The position numbers and the translations under genes were made by a program. The notes beneath the pieces are model-generated. The model was not told the origin of the DNA, did not search any database, and was given only the letters and a program-made list of their open reading frames with translations. Positions 42,553 through 50,408 of a stretch of 64,000 nucleotides of DNA are shown here, one piece after another. The stretch lies in NCBI GenBank assembly GCA_937146765.1, contig CAKZRP010000037.1, positions 310,001-374,000 of the forward strand. Reading direction: 5' to 3'. Position 1 is the stretch's first letter. Each line of letters opens with the position of its first letter. The DNA comes from an uncultured Paracoccaceae bacterium. GTDB lineage: Bacteria; Pseudomonadota; Alphaproteobacteria; Rhodobacterales; Rhodobacteraceae.

Positions 42553-44127
42553 ATGATGACGCGTTTTCTGACATCCGTTGCAGCATTGGGCCTGACCGCA
42601 GGCATGGCCGCGGCGGAGTACAAGCTGACCATTCTGCACACCAACGACTTCCATGCGCGCTTTGAGCCGATCAGCAAATATGACAGCGGCTGCTCTGCCG
42701 AAGACAATACTGCGGGCGAATGCTTTGGCGGTTCTGCCCGTCTGGTGACCGCGGTTGAGGCCGCGCGTGCCCGCGCCGAGAACTCCATCCTGGTGGATGG
42801 CGGCGACCAGTTCCAGGGCACGCTGTTTTACACCTATTACAAGGGCAAAGTTGCCGCCGAGATGATGAACAAGCTCGGCTATGACGGCATGACCGTCGGC
42901 AACCACGAGTTTGACGATGGCCCCGAAGTGCTGCGCGGCTTTATGGATGCGGTCTCCTTCCCGGTGCTGATGTCGAACGCCGATTTCTCGGCTGAGCCTG
43001 CGCTGGCGGACAAGCTGCTGAAATCCACCGTGATCGAAAAGGGCGGCGAGAAGATCGGTCTGATTGGTTTGACCCCGGAAGACACTGATGAGCTGGCCAG
43101 CCCCGGCGCCAATGTGCATTTCTCTGACCCGGTTGCCGCCGTGCAGGGTGAAGTGGACCGTCTGACCGCAGAGGGCGTCAACAAGATCATCGTGCTCAGC
43201 CACTCCGGCTATGCGGTGGACCAGAAGGTTGCGGCGGAAACCACCGGCGTCGACGTGATCGTTGGCGGTCACACCAATACTTACCTGTCCAATACCTCGG
43301 ACAAGGCGCAGGGCCCGTACCCGACCATGGTCAACGATGTCGCCATCGTGCAGGCCTATGCCTATGGCAAGTTCCTGGGCGAGCTGAACGTGACCTTTGA
43401 CGACGAAGGCAATGTGACCGAGGCCGTGGGCGAGCCCCTGATCATGGACGCCGCCGTGACCGAGGATGACACCACCGTCGCGCGGATTGCCGAGTTGGCG
43501 GTGCCGCTGGATGAGATCCGCAACAAGGTTGTGGCTTCTGCCGCCTCGGCCATCGAAGGCTCCCGCGATGTTTGCCGCGCCGAGGAATGTGCGATGGGCA
43601 ACCTCGTGGCCGACGCCATGCTGGCCCGCGTGAAGGACCAGGGCGTCTCCATCGCGATCCAGAACGGTGGCGGTCTGCGCGCCTCTATCGACGCGGGCGA
43701 GGTGACAATGGGCGAAGTGCTGACCGTGCTGCCGTTCCAGAATACCCTCTCCACCTTCCAGATCACCGGTGCCACCATGGTGGAAGCGCTGGAAAACGGC
43801 GTGAGCCAGGTTGAGGAAGGCGGCGGACGCTTCCCGCAGGTGGCCGGTCTGAAATTCGCCTTCGACGCGACCAAAGAGGCCGGTTCCCGTGTCTCTGACG
43901 TGATGGTCATGGACGGCGAGGCCTGGGTGGCGATCGACCCGGCAAAGACCTATGGCGTGGTCTCCAACAACTACGTCCGCAACGGCGGTGATGGCTACAA
44001 GATGTTCGCAGGCGACGACAAAAACGCCTATGACTACGGCCCCGACCTCGCCGATGTGGTGGCGGAATACCTCGCCGCAAGTGGCCCCTACAGCGCCTAT
44101 ACCGACGGTCGTATTGTCAAGAAATAA
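42553..44127 (+). CDS. Periplasmic 5'-nucleotidase / metallophosphoesterase (UshA-like)
   Basis: A 524-aa secreted 5'-nucleotidase that removes phosphate from nucleotides in the periplasm. The signal peptide is MMTRFLTSVAALGLTAGMAAA (1-21). The metallophosphoesterase motifs are all present: ILHTNDFHARF (27-37), VDGGDQFQG (81-89), GNHEFDDG (116-123) and GGHTNTYL further on. The C-terminal nucleotide-binding domain includes AIQNGGGLRASIDAGEV and NNYVRNGGDGYKMF. The adjacent cysteines (SGCSAE, GECFGG) probably form a disulfide. The 5' leader has a CCGCCGG-TT-CCGGCGG hairpin at 42511-42526. The nucleosides released could feed the deo pathway at 19-22 kb after uptake. Confidence 0.92.
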   Translation: MMTRFLTSVAALGLTAGMAAAEYKLTILHTNDFHARFEPISKYDSGCSAEDNTAGECFGGSARLVTAVEAARARAENSILVDGGDQFQGTLFYTYYKGKVAAEMMNKLGYDGMTVGNHEFDDGPEVLRGFMDAVSFPVLMSNADFSAEPALADKLLKSTVIEKGGEKIGLIGLTPEDTDELASPGANVHFSDPVAAVQGEVDRLTAEGVNKIIVLSHSGYAVDQKVAAETTGVDVIVGGHTNTYLSNTSDKAQGPYPTMVNDVAIVQAYAYGKFLGELNVTFDDEGNVTEAVGEPLIMDAAVTEDDTTVARIAELAVPLDEIRNKVVASAASAIEGSRDVCRAEECAMGNLVADAMLARVKDQGVSIAIQNGGGLRASIDAGEVTMGEVLTVLPFQNTLSTFQITGATMVEALENGVSQVEEGGGRFPQVAGLKFAFDATKEAGSRVSDVMVMDGEAWVAIDPAKTYGVVSNNYVRNGGDGYKMFAGDDKNAYDYGPDLADVVAEYLAASGPYSAYTDGRIVKK

Positions 44128-44161
44128 GCGTCTCCGGGGTAGGTCAGCGCTCCTGACCCAA

Positions 44162-44179
44162 TGTTTCGCGCGCGAAACA
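44162..44179. repeat. 18-bp perfect palindrome TGTTTCGCG/CGCGAAACA
   Basis: The perfect inverted repeat lies between the 5'-nucleotidase stop and its terminator. It may be a highly iterated genomic palindrome or a regulatory site. Confidence 0.5.
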
Positions 44180-44217
44180 ACAGGTCAGGGAGTGTGACAT
44201 ATCAGTAACACATCCTT

Positions 44218-44249
44218 AACCCCCGGCGGAGCGATCCGTGGGGGGTTTT
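44218..44249 (+). terminator. Terminator of the 5'-nucleotidase gene
   Basis: AACCCCC pairs with GGGGGGTT across a 14-16 base loop and is followed by TTTG. The long loop weakens it somewhat, but the stem and T run fit a rho-independent signal. Confidence 0.7.
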
Positions 44250-44323
44250 GTCTGGCCGTATCAGGGCCAACCAGACATCGCGGGAGATTGCCTCGGGCGC
44301 GGGCTTTGCCTAGTCTTGCCGCC

Positions 44324-44626
44324 ATGGACCACCCGCTGATCGACCTCATCAACGCGCGGATAGCAGCCGCCGAACAGGACGGTGCTTTTGACAATCTCAA
44401 GGGCGCGGGCCAGCCTTTGCCGCCCTGTGACGACCCCGCAAACGCGGTGATGACGCGGATCCTGAAGGACAATGGTGCGGTGCCGGAGGCGGTGGCCCTC
44501 AGACGCGAGCTGTCACGGCTGCGCGAGACCTTGATCGAGACCGCCGACCGGGACGAAAGACGCAGGCTGATCACCGAGATTGCCCTGTTGGAGACCCGGA
44601 TCGAGCTCTCCCGCTCCCGGGGCTGA
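44324..44626 (+). CDS. DUF1992 (DnaJ-C28-like) protein
   Basis: A 100-aa DUF1992 protein, the bacterial relative of the eukaryotic DNAJC28 conserved domain. The start MDHPLIDLINARIAAAEQDGAFDNLKGAGQPL carries the family signature (ARI..A...G.FDNL.G.G.PL). The rest is a charged helix (RRELSRLRETLIETADRDERRRLITEI). It is probably cytoplasmic; function is unknown. The ATG at 44324 is the family start; a TTG 12 codons upstream is in frame but not homologous. The next gene begins six bases after its stop, so both are in one operon. Confidence 0.9.
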   Translation: MDHPLIDLINARIAAAEQDGAFDNLKGAGQPLPPCDDPANAVMTRILKDNGAVPEAVALRRELSRLRETLIETADRDERRRLITEIALLETRIELSRSRG

Positions 44627-44632
44627 GGGCGC

Positions 44633-45349
44633 ATGTGCGGCCGCTTTGCGGTGACACTTCCCAGCGACGCCATGGCGCAGCTCTTTGAGGCGCAGGCGGC
44701 CAATGCCCTGCCCGAAGTGCCGAATTACAACGTCTGTCCGACGCGCCCGGTGCATGTCATCCGCAATTCCGAGGTGGGCCGCAGGCTGGTGGCTATGCGC
44801 TGGGGATTCCTGCCCTCGTGGTACGCGGCGGAGTCCTCCGGCCCCTTGCTGATCAACGCCCGTGCGGAGACTTTGGCAGAGAAACCCGCCTTTCGCGAGG
44901 CTTGTCGCAGCCGCCGGTGCCTGATCCCGGCAACCGGGTTTTATGAGTGGACCAAGGACGAAAATGGCAAGCGCCTGCCGTGGTACATCCACCGCGCCGA
45001 CACCGCCCCCATCGCCTTTGCCGCGATCTGGCAGGACTGGCAGGGGCAGGACCGGGCCGAGACCCTGCCGACCTGCGCCATTGTCACCACCGCCGCAAAT
45101 GACACCATGGGGCGGATCCATCACCGGATGCCATTGATCCTGGAGCCGGAGCAATGGCCGCTCTGGCTGGGCGAGGCGGGCAAGGGCGCGGCGCGGCTGA
45201 TGCAACCGGGGCCTGAGGAGCGTCTGCGCTTTCACCGGGTCGAAGTGGCGGTGAACTCCAATCGAGCCTCAGGGCCGGAACTGATCGAGGAGATCGACCC
45301 AGAGGCCGGTGACAAGGCCGACAGTGCCGCGGCCGGGCGGCTGATCTGA
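44633..45349 (+). CDS. HMCES/YedK-type abasic-site processing protein (SRAP)
   Basis: A 238-aa SRAP-domain protein. Cys2 after removal of the initiator methionine forms a stable covalent link to abasic sites in single-stranded DNA, protecting them. MCGRFAVTL at the start, INARAETL, the active-site glutamate in ATGFYEW and HHRMP are the conserved set of the family, all present. The start is fixed by the need for Cys2. It follows the DUF1992 gene by six bases, and a convergent MarR gene ends three bases past its stop. The acidic tail EEIDPEAGDKADSAAAGRLI is variable between members. Confidence 0.95.
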   Translation: MCGRFAVTLPSDAMAQLFEAQAANALPEVPNYNVCPTRPVHVIRNSEVGRRLVAMRWGFLPSWYAAESSGPLLINARAETLAEKPAFREACRSRRCLIPATGFYEWTKDENGKRLPWYIHRADTAPIAFAAIWQDWQGQDRAETLPTCAIVTTAANDTMGRIHHRMPLILEPEQWPLWLGEAGKGAARLMQPGPEERLRFHRVEVAVNSNRASGPELIEEIDPEAGDKADSAAAGRLI

Positions 45350-45352
45350 GGG

Positions 45353-45868
45353 TCAGGCGAGGCGCGCCATGGGCGGTGCGTCATGCTCGTTGTCCTCTGC
45401 GGCAAGGGTCACCTTGGTCAGCAGGCGGACCAGATCGCGGCGCTCCGACTGGCTCAACCCGGCGAGGATGTCCGGCTGCATGGCTTCTACCCTCGGGCTG
45501 GCCTCGGCCAGCAGGGTGATGCCGGTCTCGGTCAGCTCCAGGCTGCGCGCCCGGCGGTCCTCGGCGCGGACCTCGCGCCGCACGAGCTGCTTCAATTCCA
45601 GCCGTTCCACCACTTTGCCGAGGGTCGCCCGGTCATAGCCGATGAGCGCGGCAAGGGTGGCCTGATCCACCCCCGGCTGTCGGGCAAGGGCCTCCAGCGC
45701 GCAGAATTGCACCGGGGTCAGGTCGATCCCCGCCCGGGCCATGGCGGTCGTGAACTGAGCCACGGCAATCTGGTTCAGACGTCGGATCAGCGTTGCGGGA
45801 TAGGGGGCGGGTTGCGGCGCAGGGGCTGCGGCCGGGCGGGGCTTTGTACTGGACATGGGGTTGGGCAT
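45353..45868 (-). CDS. MarR-family transcriptional regulator
   Basis: A 171-aa MarR regulator. After a proline/alanine-rich N-terminal tail (about 1-24) the dimer helix LIRRLNQIAVAQFTTAMARAG leads to the winged helix TPVQFCALEALARQPGVDQATLAALIGYDRATLGKVVERLELKQLVRR, with the wing at RAEDRRARSLELTETG. There are two candidate starts, ATG 45868 and ATG 45856; the second removes four residues. It is divergent from mnmH with a 120-base gap and might control itself and that gene. The ligand is unknown; MarR proteins usually sense phenolic compounds or oxidants. Confidence 0.9.
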   Translation of the reverse strand: MPNPMSSTKPRPAAAPAPQPAPYPATLIRRLNQIAVAQFTTAMARAGIDLTPVQFCALEALARQPGVDQATLAALIGYDRATLGKVVERLELKQLVRREVRAEDRRARSLELTETGITLLAEASPRVEAMQPDILAGLSQSERRDLVRLLTKVTLAAEDNEHDAPPMARLA

Positions 45869-45988
45869 GAGCGGCTTCCGGAGGTTGACGTCACGCGGGC
45901 TGTCCTCACCGGGCGTGCGACCGGACGAATGCCCGCTGCCTCGCGAATTTCGGTTCAGTTGTTCAACCCGTGCGGTTAGAGATGGAGC

Positions 45989-47041
45989 ATGGTTCTGTCA
46001 TTTCAAACTCTTTCCGACTTTCTCTCCCATGGACACGACACCGTGATCGATGTGCGCAGCCCGGCGGAATATGCCGAGGATCATGTGCCGGGGGCGATCA
46101 ACCTGCCGGTGCTGAACAATGAGGAACGCGCCGAGGTCGGTACGATCTATGTGCAACAGAGCCCCTTCCTCGCCCGCAAGATCGGGGCGGCCATGGTGTT
46201 TCGCAATGCCGCCAACCACATAGAGCACAGCCTCAGCCATCACGACGGCGGCTGGCGGCCGCTGGTCTATTGCTGGCGCGGTGGTCAGCGGTCGGGATCC
46301 TTCACCTGGATGCTGGGGCAGATCGGCTGGCGGGCCGAGGTGGTGCAGGGCGGCTATCAAAGCTACCGTCGGCTGGTTTTTGCCGCGATGTACGAGGTGC
46401 CGCTGGCGCATAGATTGGTGCTGCTCGACGGGCTGACGGGCACGGCAAAGACCGAGATCCTGCAAGAGGTCGCACGGCTCGGCGGGCAGGTGCTGGATCT
46501 TGAGGGAATGGCGGGCCATCGTGGATCGCTCCTGGGCGAGCGCCCCGGCGGGCAACCCAGCCAAAAGCGGTTCGAGAGTTCCATCGCCTGTGCGCTGGCC
46601 ACCATGGACCCCTCAAAGCCCGTCCTGGTCGAGGCCGAGGCCAGCAAGATCGGCGCGCGGATCCTGCCGCCGACCCTGTGGGCGGCGATGAAATCCGCGC
46701 CTCGGATCGAGGTCGAAGCGCCCTTTGCGGCGCGGTGTGCCTATCTGGTTGAGGCCTACGACGATATCCTGTCGGATGGCGAAGGCCTGCGCTCCAAACT
46801 GGCCCCACTCAAGGAACATCGCTCTGGTGCAGTCATCGACGCGTGGTTCGCGCTGATCGCGGCGGGTGACAAGCCGGCCCTGACCGCGCGGCTGATGGCA
46901 GATCACTACGACCCGGCCTACCTCAAGGCGCGCAGCCGTTACGAGGTGGCGGTCTTGCAGCAGATTGAGTTGCCGGGTCTTGCGCCCGAGGATCGGCGCG
47001 CGGCGGCAGAACAGATTTTGGCGCGGTTGAATGCGCTTTGA
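45989..47041 (+). CDS. mnmH: tRNA 2-selenouridine synthase (SelU/MnmH)
   Basis: MnmH (350 aa) replaces the sulfur of 2-thiouridine at the wobble base of Lys, Glu and Gln tRNAs by selenium, via a geranylated intermediate. The N-terminal rhodanese domain (1-125) has the active cysteine Cys95 in VYCWRGGQRSGS, and the C-terminal part has a P-loop GLTGTAKTE (148-156) that follows the usual GxTGxGKT with A in place of G. The selD product next door supplies its substrate, selenophosphate. The two genes converge, with nine bases between their stops. No selA, selB or selenocysteine tRNA is in the window, so selenium is probably used for tRNA modification here. Confidence 0.93.
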   Translation: MVLSFQTLSDFLSHGHDTVIDVRSPAEYAEDHVPGAINLPVLNNEERAEVGTIYVQQSPFLARKIGAAMVFRNAANHIEHSLSHHDGGWRPLVYCWRGGQRSGSFTWMLGQIGWRAEVVQGGYQSYRRLVFAAMYEVPLAHRLVLLDGLTGTAKTEILQEVARLGGQVLDLEGMAGHRGSLLGERPGGQPSQKRFESSIACALATMDPSKPVLVEAEASKIGARILPPTLWAAMKSAPRIEVEAPFAARCAYLVEAYDDILSDGEGLRSKLAPLKEHRSGAVIDAWFALIAAGDKPALTARLMADHYDPAYLKARSRYEVAVLQQIELPGLAPEDRRAAAEQILARLNAL

Positions 47042-47050
47042 CGACGCGGC

Positions 47051-49213
47051 TTAGCGGATCACGATGCCTTCGCCCGCGCCAGTCATCACGCCGATTTCGG
47101 CGGCGCGGTAGCCCTGGCTGCGCAGGCGGTTCAGCAGGATCTCACTCTGATCCGGGGCGACAGCGGCCAGAAGCCCGCCCGAGGTCTGCGGATCAAACAA
47201 CAGGGCGCGCGCACCGGCCGTGCCGATACCCGGCAGGAGCGCCGCATTGTCGGCAAAGATGCTGGAGCGCACCCCCACCTCGGCCAGTTCCGGCGCGCCG
47301 CGCATCTTGGGGATGGCGTCAAAGCGCAGCTCGGCCCCAAGGCCGGAGGCCTCGCAGATCCCCTGCAGATGCCCCAAAAGGCCAAAGCCCGTCACATCGG
47401 TCATCGCATGGGCCGCCGGTCCCAGCACCTCTGCGGCACGGCGCTGGCTCTGGCACATGAGGTCGAGGGCCTTGGCGACCCAGCGCCCACGCGCCTGACC
47501 GGACATTTCCGCCGCCATCACGGTGCCGGAGCCAATTGGTTTCGTCAGCAACAGGTGATCGCCCGCGCGCGCCCCGCCCAGCGTCACTGGCGCCCGTTCA
47601 CAGAGGCCAGTGAGGGTGAAGCCGATGGTCAGCTCCTCGCCTAGCGAGGTATGGCCGCCGACGATGGCCGCCCCGGCGGATTTCATCTCCTGATGGGCAG
47701 TCTCCATGATCTCGGCCAGCAGGCGTTCCTGCAGGGTGGGGGACTGTTTTGGCAGGATCAGGGTCACGGTGGCGGCTTGCGGGGTGGCCCCCATGGCCCA
47801 GATGTCATTCAGCGCGTGTTGCGCGGTGATGCGGGTCATGGTCACCGGGTCCTCGGTGAAGGTGCGCAGATGGTCGGTGCTGATCACCTGCATCGCGCCG
47901 CCGGTCAGAAGCTGCGCCGCATCATCGCCGGGCAGCGGTGTGACATCGGCGCGGCGCGCCCCGGAGTAGGATCGGATACCCTGTCGCAGGCTGGTCCGGC
48001 CAACCTTGGAACCGCAGCCGCCGCACATCGGCTTGTCGCCCAGAGCCTCCACCATGCCTTCGGCCCGGTGACGTGGCAGGGGCGGCGGGGCCATGACCGG
48101 AAGCGCGGCGAATTTGCGCATGAATTTTTGGTCGATATGGTCCTTCCACCGCCACAGGAGCGGACCGGAGAAACTGCGCCCGTTGCGATCCGCGAGAGCC
48201 GATGTGCCGCCCATGGAGATCAGCTTCAGATAGTCCTTTTGCGGCTGATAGTCCTTGAGCGCACCACCGCTCAGCAGGGCCTTGAGGTTGTGATAAAGCA
48301 CCGGCGCCTGGCGCACCGCATAGACCCCGGCCTTCGGGCGCGGGGCAAAGCCCATATGGGCGCAATCGCCACAGGCAAAGACATAGGGGTTCGAGGTCTG
48401 CAGCCGGGGCGAGACAAGGAGCGCGCCGTGATGGTGGTCCAGTCCGCTCTCCGCCAGCCAGCCATAGGCGCGGGCGCCTGCTGCCCCCACGGTGAAGTCA
48501 CTGGCGACCTCGCGCCCGTCCGCCAGCGTCAGCCCGCCTGCGTGGACCTCGGCGATCGGGGCCTCCTCCATCAGGGTGACACCGTGATCGAAGAGGGCGG
48601 CACGCAGGCGGGCCTGGCTCACCGCGCCCAGGGCGGAGAGCGCCCGGTGGCTGTCGATCAGGGTGGCCTGCTGGAAGCGTCCGTGCCTCCGCAGGGCATG
48701 GGCCATGGCGAGCACCAGCTCCACCCCCGCCACGCCGCCTCCGATCACCGCGACGCGGGCCGGGCCGTCAGAGCCGAGAAAGGCCTCCCAGGCGGCGGCA
48801 AAGGCCCCAAGCGGCTTGGCGGGCACCGCATGATCGGCAAAGCCCGCGAGCGCGGGTATGGCGGAGGTGATGCCGACGTCGATGGAGGCCACGTCATAGG
48901 CGATCTCGGCCCGACCCGGCACGGTGATCGTCTTGGTGAGAGGATCAATCGCCTCCGCCGCGCCCAAGACCAGCCGCGCCCCGGCAAAGCGCGCCAGTTG
49001 CACGAGGTCGATATCGAGGGCCTCGCGCTCGTAATGCCCGGCGACAAAGCCCGGCAACATGCCGGAATAGGGCGCGGTAGGACCGGGGTTGATGAGGGTG
49101 AGGCGCACGCCGGGCAGCGGTTTCATGCCCCACATCCGAAGCACCAGCGCATGGGTATGGCCGCCTCCCACCAGGACCAGATCGCGGGTCAGCGGAAGAC
49201 GGGAGGAAATCAT
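47051..49213 (-). CDS. selD: Selenide, water dikinase fused to an FAD/NAD(P) oxidoreductase
   Basis: A 720-aa fusion. Residues 1-375 are a pyridine-nucleotide-disulfide oxidoreductase of the NADH dehydrogenase-like type: first Rossmann loop LVGGGHTHAL (14-23), second VAVIGGGVAGVEL (154-166), and FAD site YVFACGDCAH. Residues 390-720 are SelD, which makes selenophosphate from selenide and ATP. The active segment reads CGGCGSK with Cys400 and Lys403; the usual CGCK second cysteine is Ser402. The ATG at 49213 starts the Rossmann fold. The oxidoreductase probably reduces selenium compounds to selenide for the kinase half. It converges with mnmH, the likely consumer of the product. Confidence 0.92.
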   Translation of the reverse strand: MISSRLPLTRDLVLVGGGHTHALVLRMWGMKPLPGVRLTLINPGPTAPYSGMLPGFVAGHYEREALDIDLVQLARFAGARLVLGAAEAIDPLTKTITVPGRAEIAYDVASIDVGITSAIPALAGFADHAVPAKPLGAFAAAWEAFLGSDGPARVAVIGGGVAGVELVLAMAHALRRHGRFQQATLIDSHRALSALGAVSQARLRAALFDHGVTLMEEAPIAEVHAGGLTLADGREVASDFTVGAAGARAYGWLAESGLDHHHGALLVSPRLQTSNPYVFACGDCAHMGFAPRPKAGVYAVRQAPVLYHNLKALLSGGALKDYQPQKDYLKLISMGGTSALADRNGRSFSGPLLWRWKDHIDQKFMRKFAALPVMAPPPLPRHRAEGMVEALGDKPMCGGCGSKVGRTSLRQGIRSYSGARRADVTPLPGDDAAQLLTGGAMQVISTDHLRTFTEDPVTMTRITAQHALNDIWAMGATPQAATVTLILPKQSPTLQERLLAEIMETAHQEMKSAGAAIVGGHTSLGEELTIGFTLTGLCERAPVTLGGARAGDHLLLTKPIGSGTVMAAEMSGQARGRWVAKALDLMCQSQRRAAEVLGPAAHAMTDVTGFGLLGHLQGICEASGLGAELRFDAIPKMRGAPELAEVGVRSSIFADNAALLPGIGTAGARALLFDPQTSGGLLAAVAPDQSEILLNRLRSQGYRAAEIGVMTGAGEGIVIR

Positions 49214-49253
49214 CGGCTCTGGCCTCTTGTGGATGGGGTCTGCGCGCCTGCGT

Positions 49254-49634
49254 TCAGGCCTCGCTCTGGTCGGATGCCGGATGGTGTTCCGGTTTGTCAT
49301 GGGTCGCCCAGAGCTTGCAGGAACCGGCATCGGGCAGGTCTTCGGGCCTTGTCTGCTGGTTGATGAAGACCTTGGCAAGGAAATTTGCCGTGACCGGGGC
49401 GGTAACCAGCAGGAACAGGGTGATCAAGAGCTCATGCGCCGAGACCTTTCCCTCGTAGACCGCCGCATGGATCATCGAGCCGACCAGCACGCCGCCGACC
49501 CCCAGCGTGGTTGATTTCGTCGGCGCGTGCATCCGCGACATCGGATCGCTGAGCTTGATGAGGCCGAAGGAGCCGACAAGGCCGAAGAGGCCGCCGACCA
49601 CCACGCAGACCGAGATGAGGAGTTCGATAATCAT
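49254..49634 (-). CDS. mnhG: Mrp Na+/H+ antiporter subunit G
   Basis: MnhG/PhaG (126 aa), a small three-helix subunit of the Mrp monovalent cation/proton antiporter. The conserved DPMSRMHAPTKSTTLGVGGVLVGSMIHAAV (near residues 30-60) is the family core. The start is the ATG at 49634, which opens the first helix; a longer reading lacks homology. It is the last gene of the operon, 10 bases after mnhF. The tail after the third helix (about 25 residues, QQTRPEDLPD...) is longer than in many members. It is probably needed for assembly of the complex. Confidence 0.93.
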   Translation of the reverse strand: MIIELLISVCVVVGGLFGLVGSFGLIKLSDPMSRMHAPTKSTTLGVGGVLVGSMIHAAVYEGKVSAHELLITLFLLVTAPVTANFLAKVFINQQTRPEDLPDAGSCKLWATHDKPEHHPASDQSEA

Positions 49635-49644
49635 GTCCAGCCCC

Positions 49645-49914
49645 TCACTCGATAATATTGCCGCGCAGCAGGAAGCGCGCATAGGCCACGGTGGAAATGA
49701 AGCCGAGCATCGCCATGATGAGAGCGGCCTCGAAGAAGATCTCGGTGCCGAGGATCACCCCGAAGAGCACCACCATGGCAATCGCATTGATGAACATGGA
49801 GTCGAGCGCGAGGATCCGGTCGGTGATCTCCTTCGAGGTCACCACCTTCCAGAGGTTCATCAGGAGGGCGAGGGCAAAGCAGATGAAGGCGAAGGCGTAA
49901 GCATATTCGATCAT
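49645..49914 (-). CDS. mnhF: Mrp Na+/H+ antiporter subunit F
   Basis: MnhF/PhaF (89 aa), three membrane helices, with the conserved KEITDRILALDSMFINAIAMVVLFG segment in which the aspartates are functionally important in the family. The ATG at 49914 overlaps the mnhE stop by ATGA, so E and F are translationally coupled. It ends 10 bases before mnhG. It is part of the hydrophobic core of the complex in the inner membrane. Confidence 0.93.
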   Translation of the reverse strand: MIEYAYAFAFICFALALLMNLWKVVTSKEITDRILALDSMFINAIAMVVLFGVILGTEIFFEAALIMAMLGFISTVAYARFLLRGNIIE

Positions 49915-50408
49915 TCGAAAATCTCCTTCAGTCGAGCCTCGTAGCGGGTCTTGATCTCGGCCCGGACGGCGTCCGGGTCCGGCGCGTGCAGGCAATGCAC
50001 CAGGAGCGAGCGTCCCTGCGCCGAGATATCGGCGGTGAGCGTGCCGGGGGTCATGGTGATGGTGCCGCCGAGCATGGCGATGGCTTCGGGCGTGCGGATG
50101 TCGAGCGGGATGTTGATCCAGGCGGGCTGGCGTTTTGCGTTCGGCATGAAGAGCACGATCCGCGCCACCGCGACATTGGCGACGATGATGTCCCAGAGCA
50201 CCAGAAGCGTATAGGTGACCAGCTTGGAGGGGCGCTTCAGCTTGGGGCGGTTCGGCCAGTAGGGTTGGGTCGCCACCGGGATCAACAGGCCGAGGAGGAA
50301 GCCGAACAGAAGCGAATTCAGCGAGAAGCGGTTCACCAGCAAGAGCCAGATCACCGTCAGCATCAGCGTCAGCAGCGGATGCGGCAAAAGGCGGTTCAGG
50401 AGTTTCAT
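49911..50408 (-). CDS. mnhE: Mrp Na+/H+ antiporter subunit E
   Basis: MnhE/PhaE (165 aa). Two N-terminal helices (LLTLMLTVIWLLLVNRFSL ... LLFGFLLGLLIPVAT) are followed by a basic linker and a soluble C-terminal domain with IPLDIRTPEAIAMLGGTITMTPGTLTADIS, the conserved block of the family. Its start shares one base with the mnhD stop (TGATG), and its stop overlaps mnhF. It assembles between the large D and the small F-G subunits. Confidence 0.93.
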   Translation of the reverse strand: MKLLNRLLPHPLLTLMLTVIWLLLVNRFSLNSLLFGFLLGLLIPVATQPYWPNRPKLKRPSKLVTYTLLVLWDIIVANVAVARIVLFMPNAKRQPAWINIPLDIRTPEAIAMLGGTITMTPGTLTADISAQGRSLLVHCLHAPDPDAVRAEIKTRYEARLKEIFE

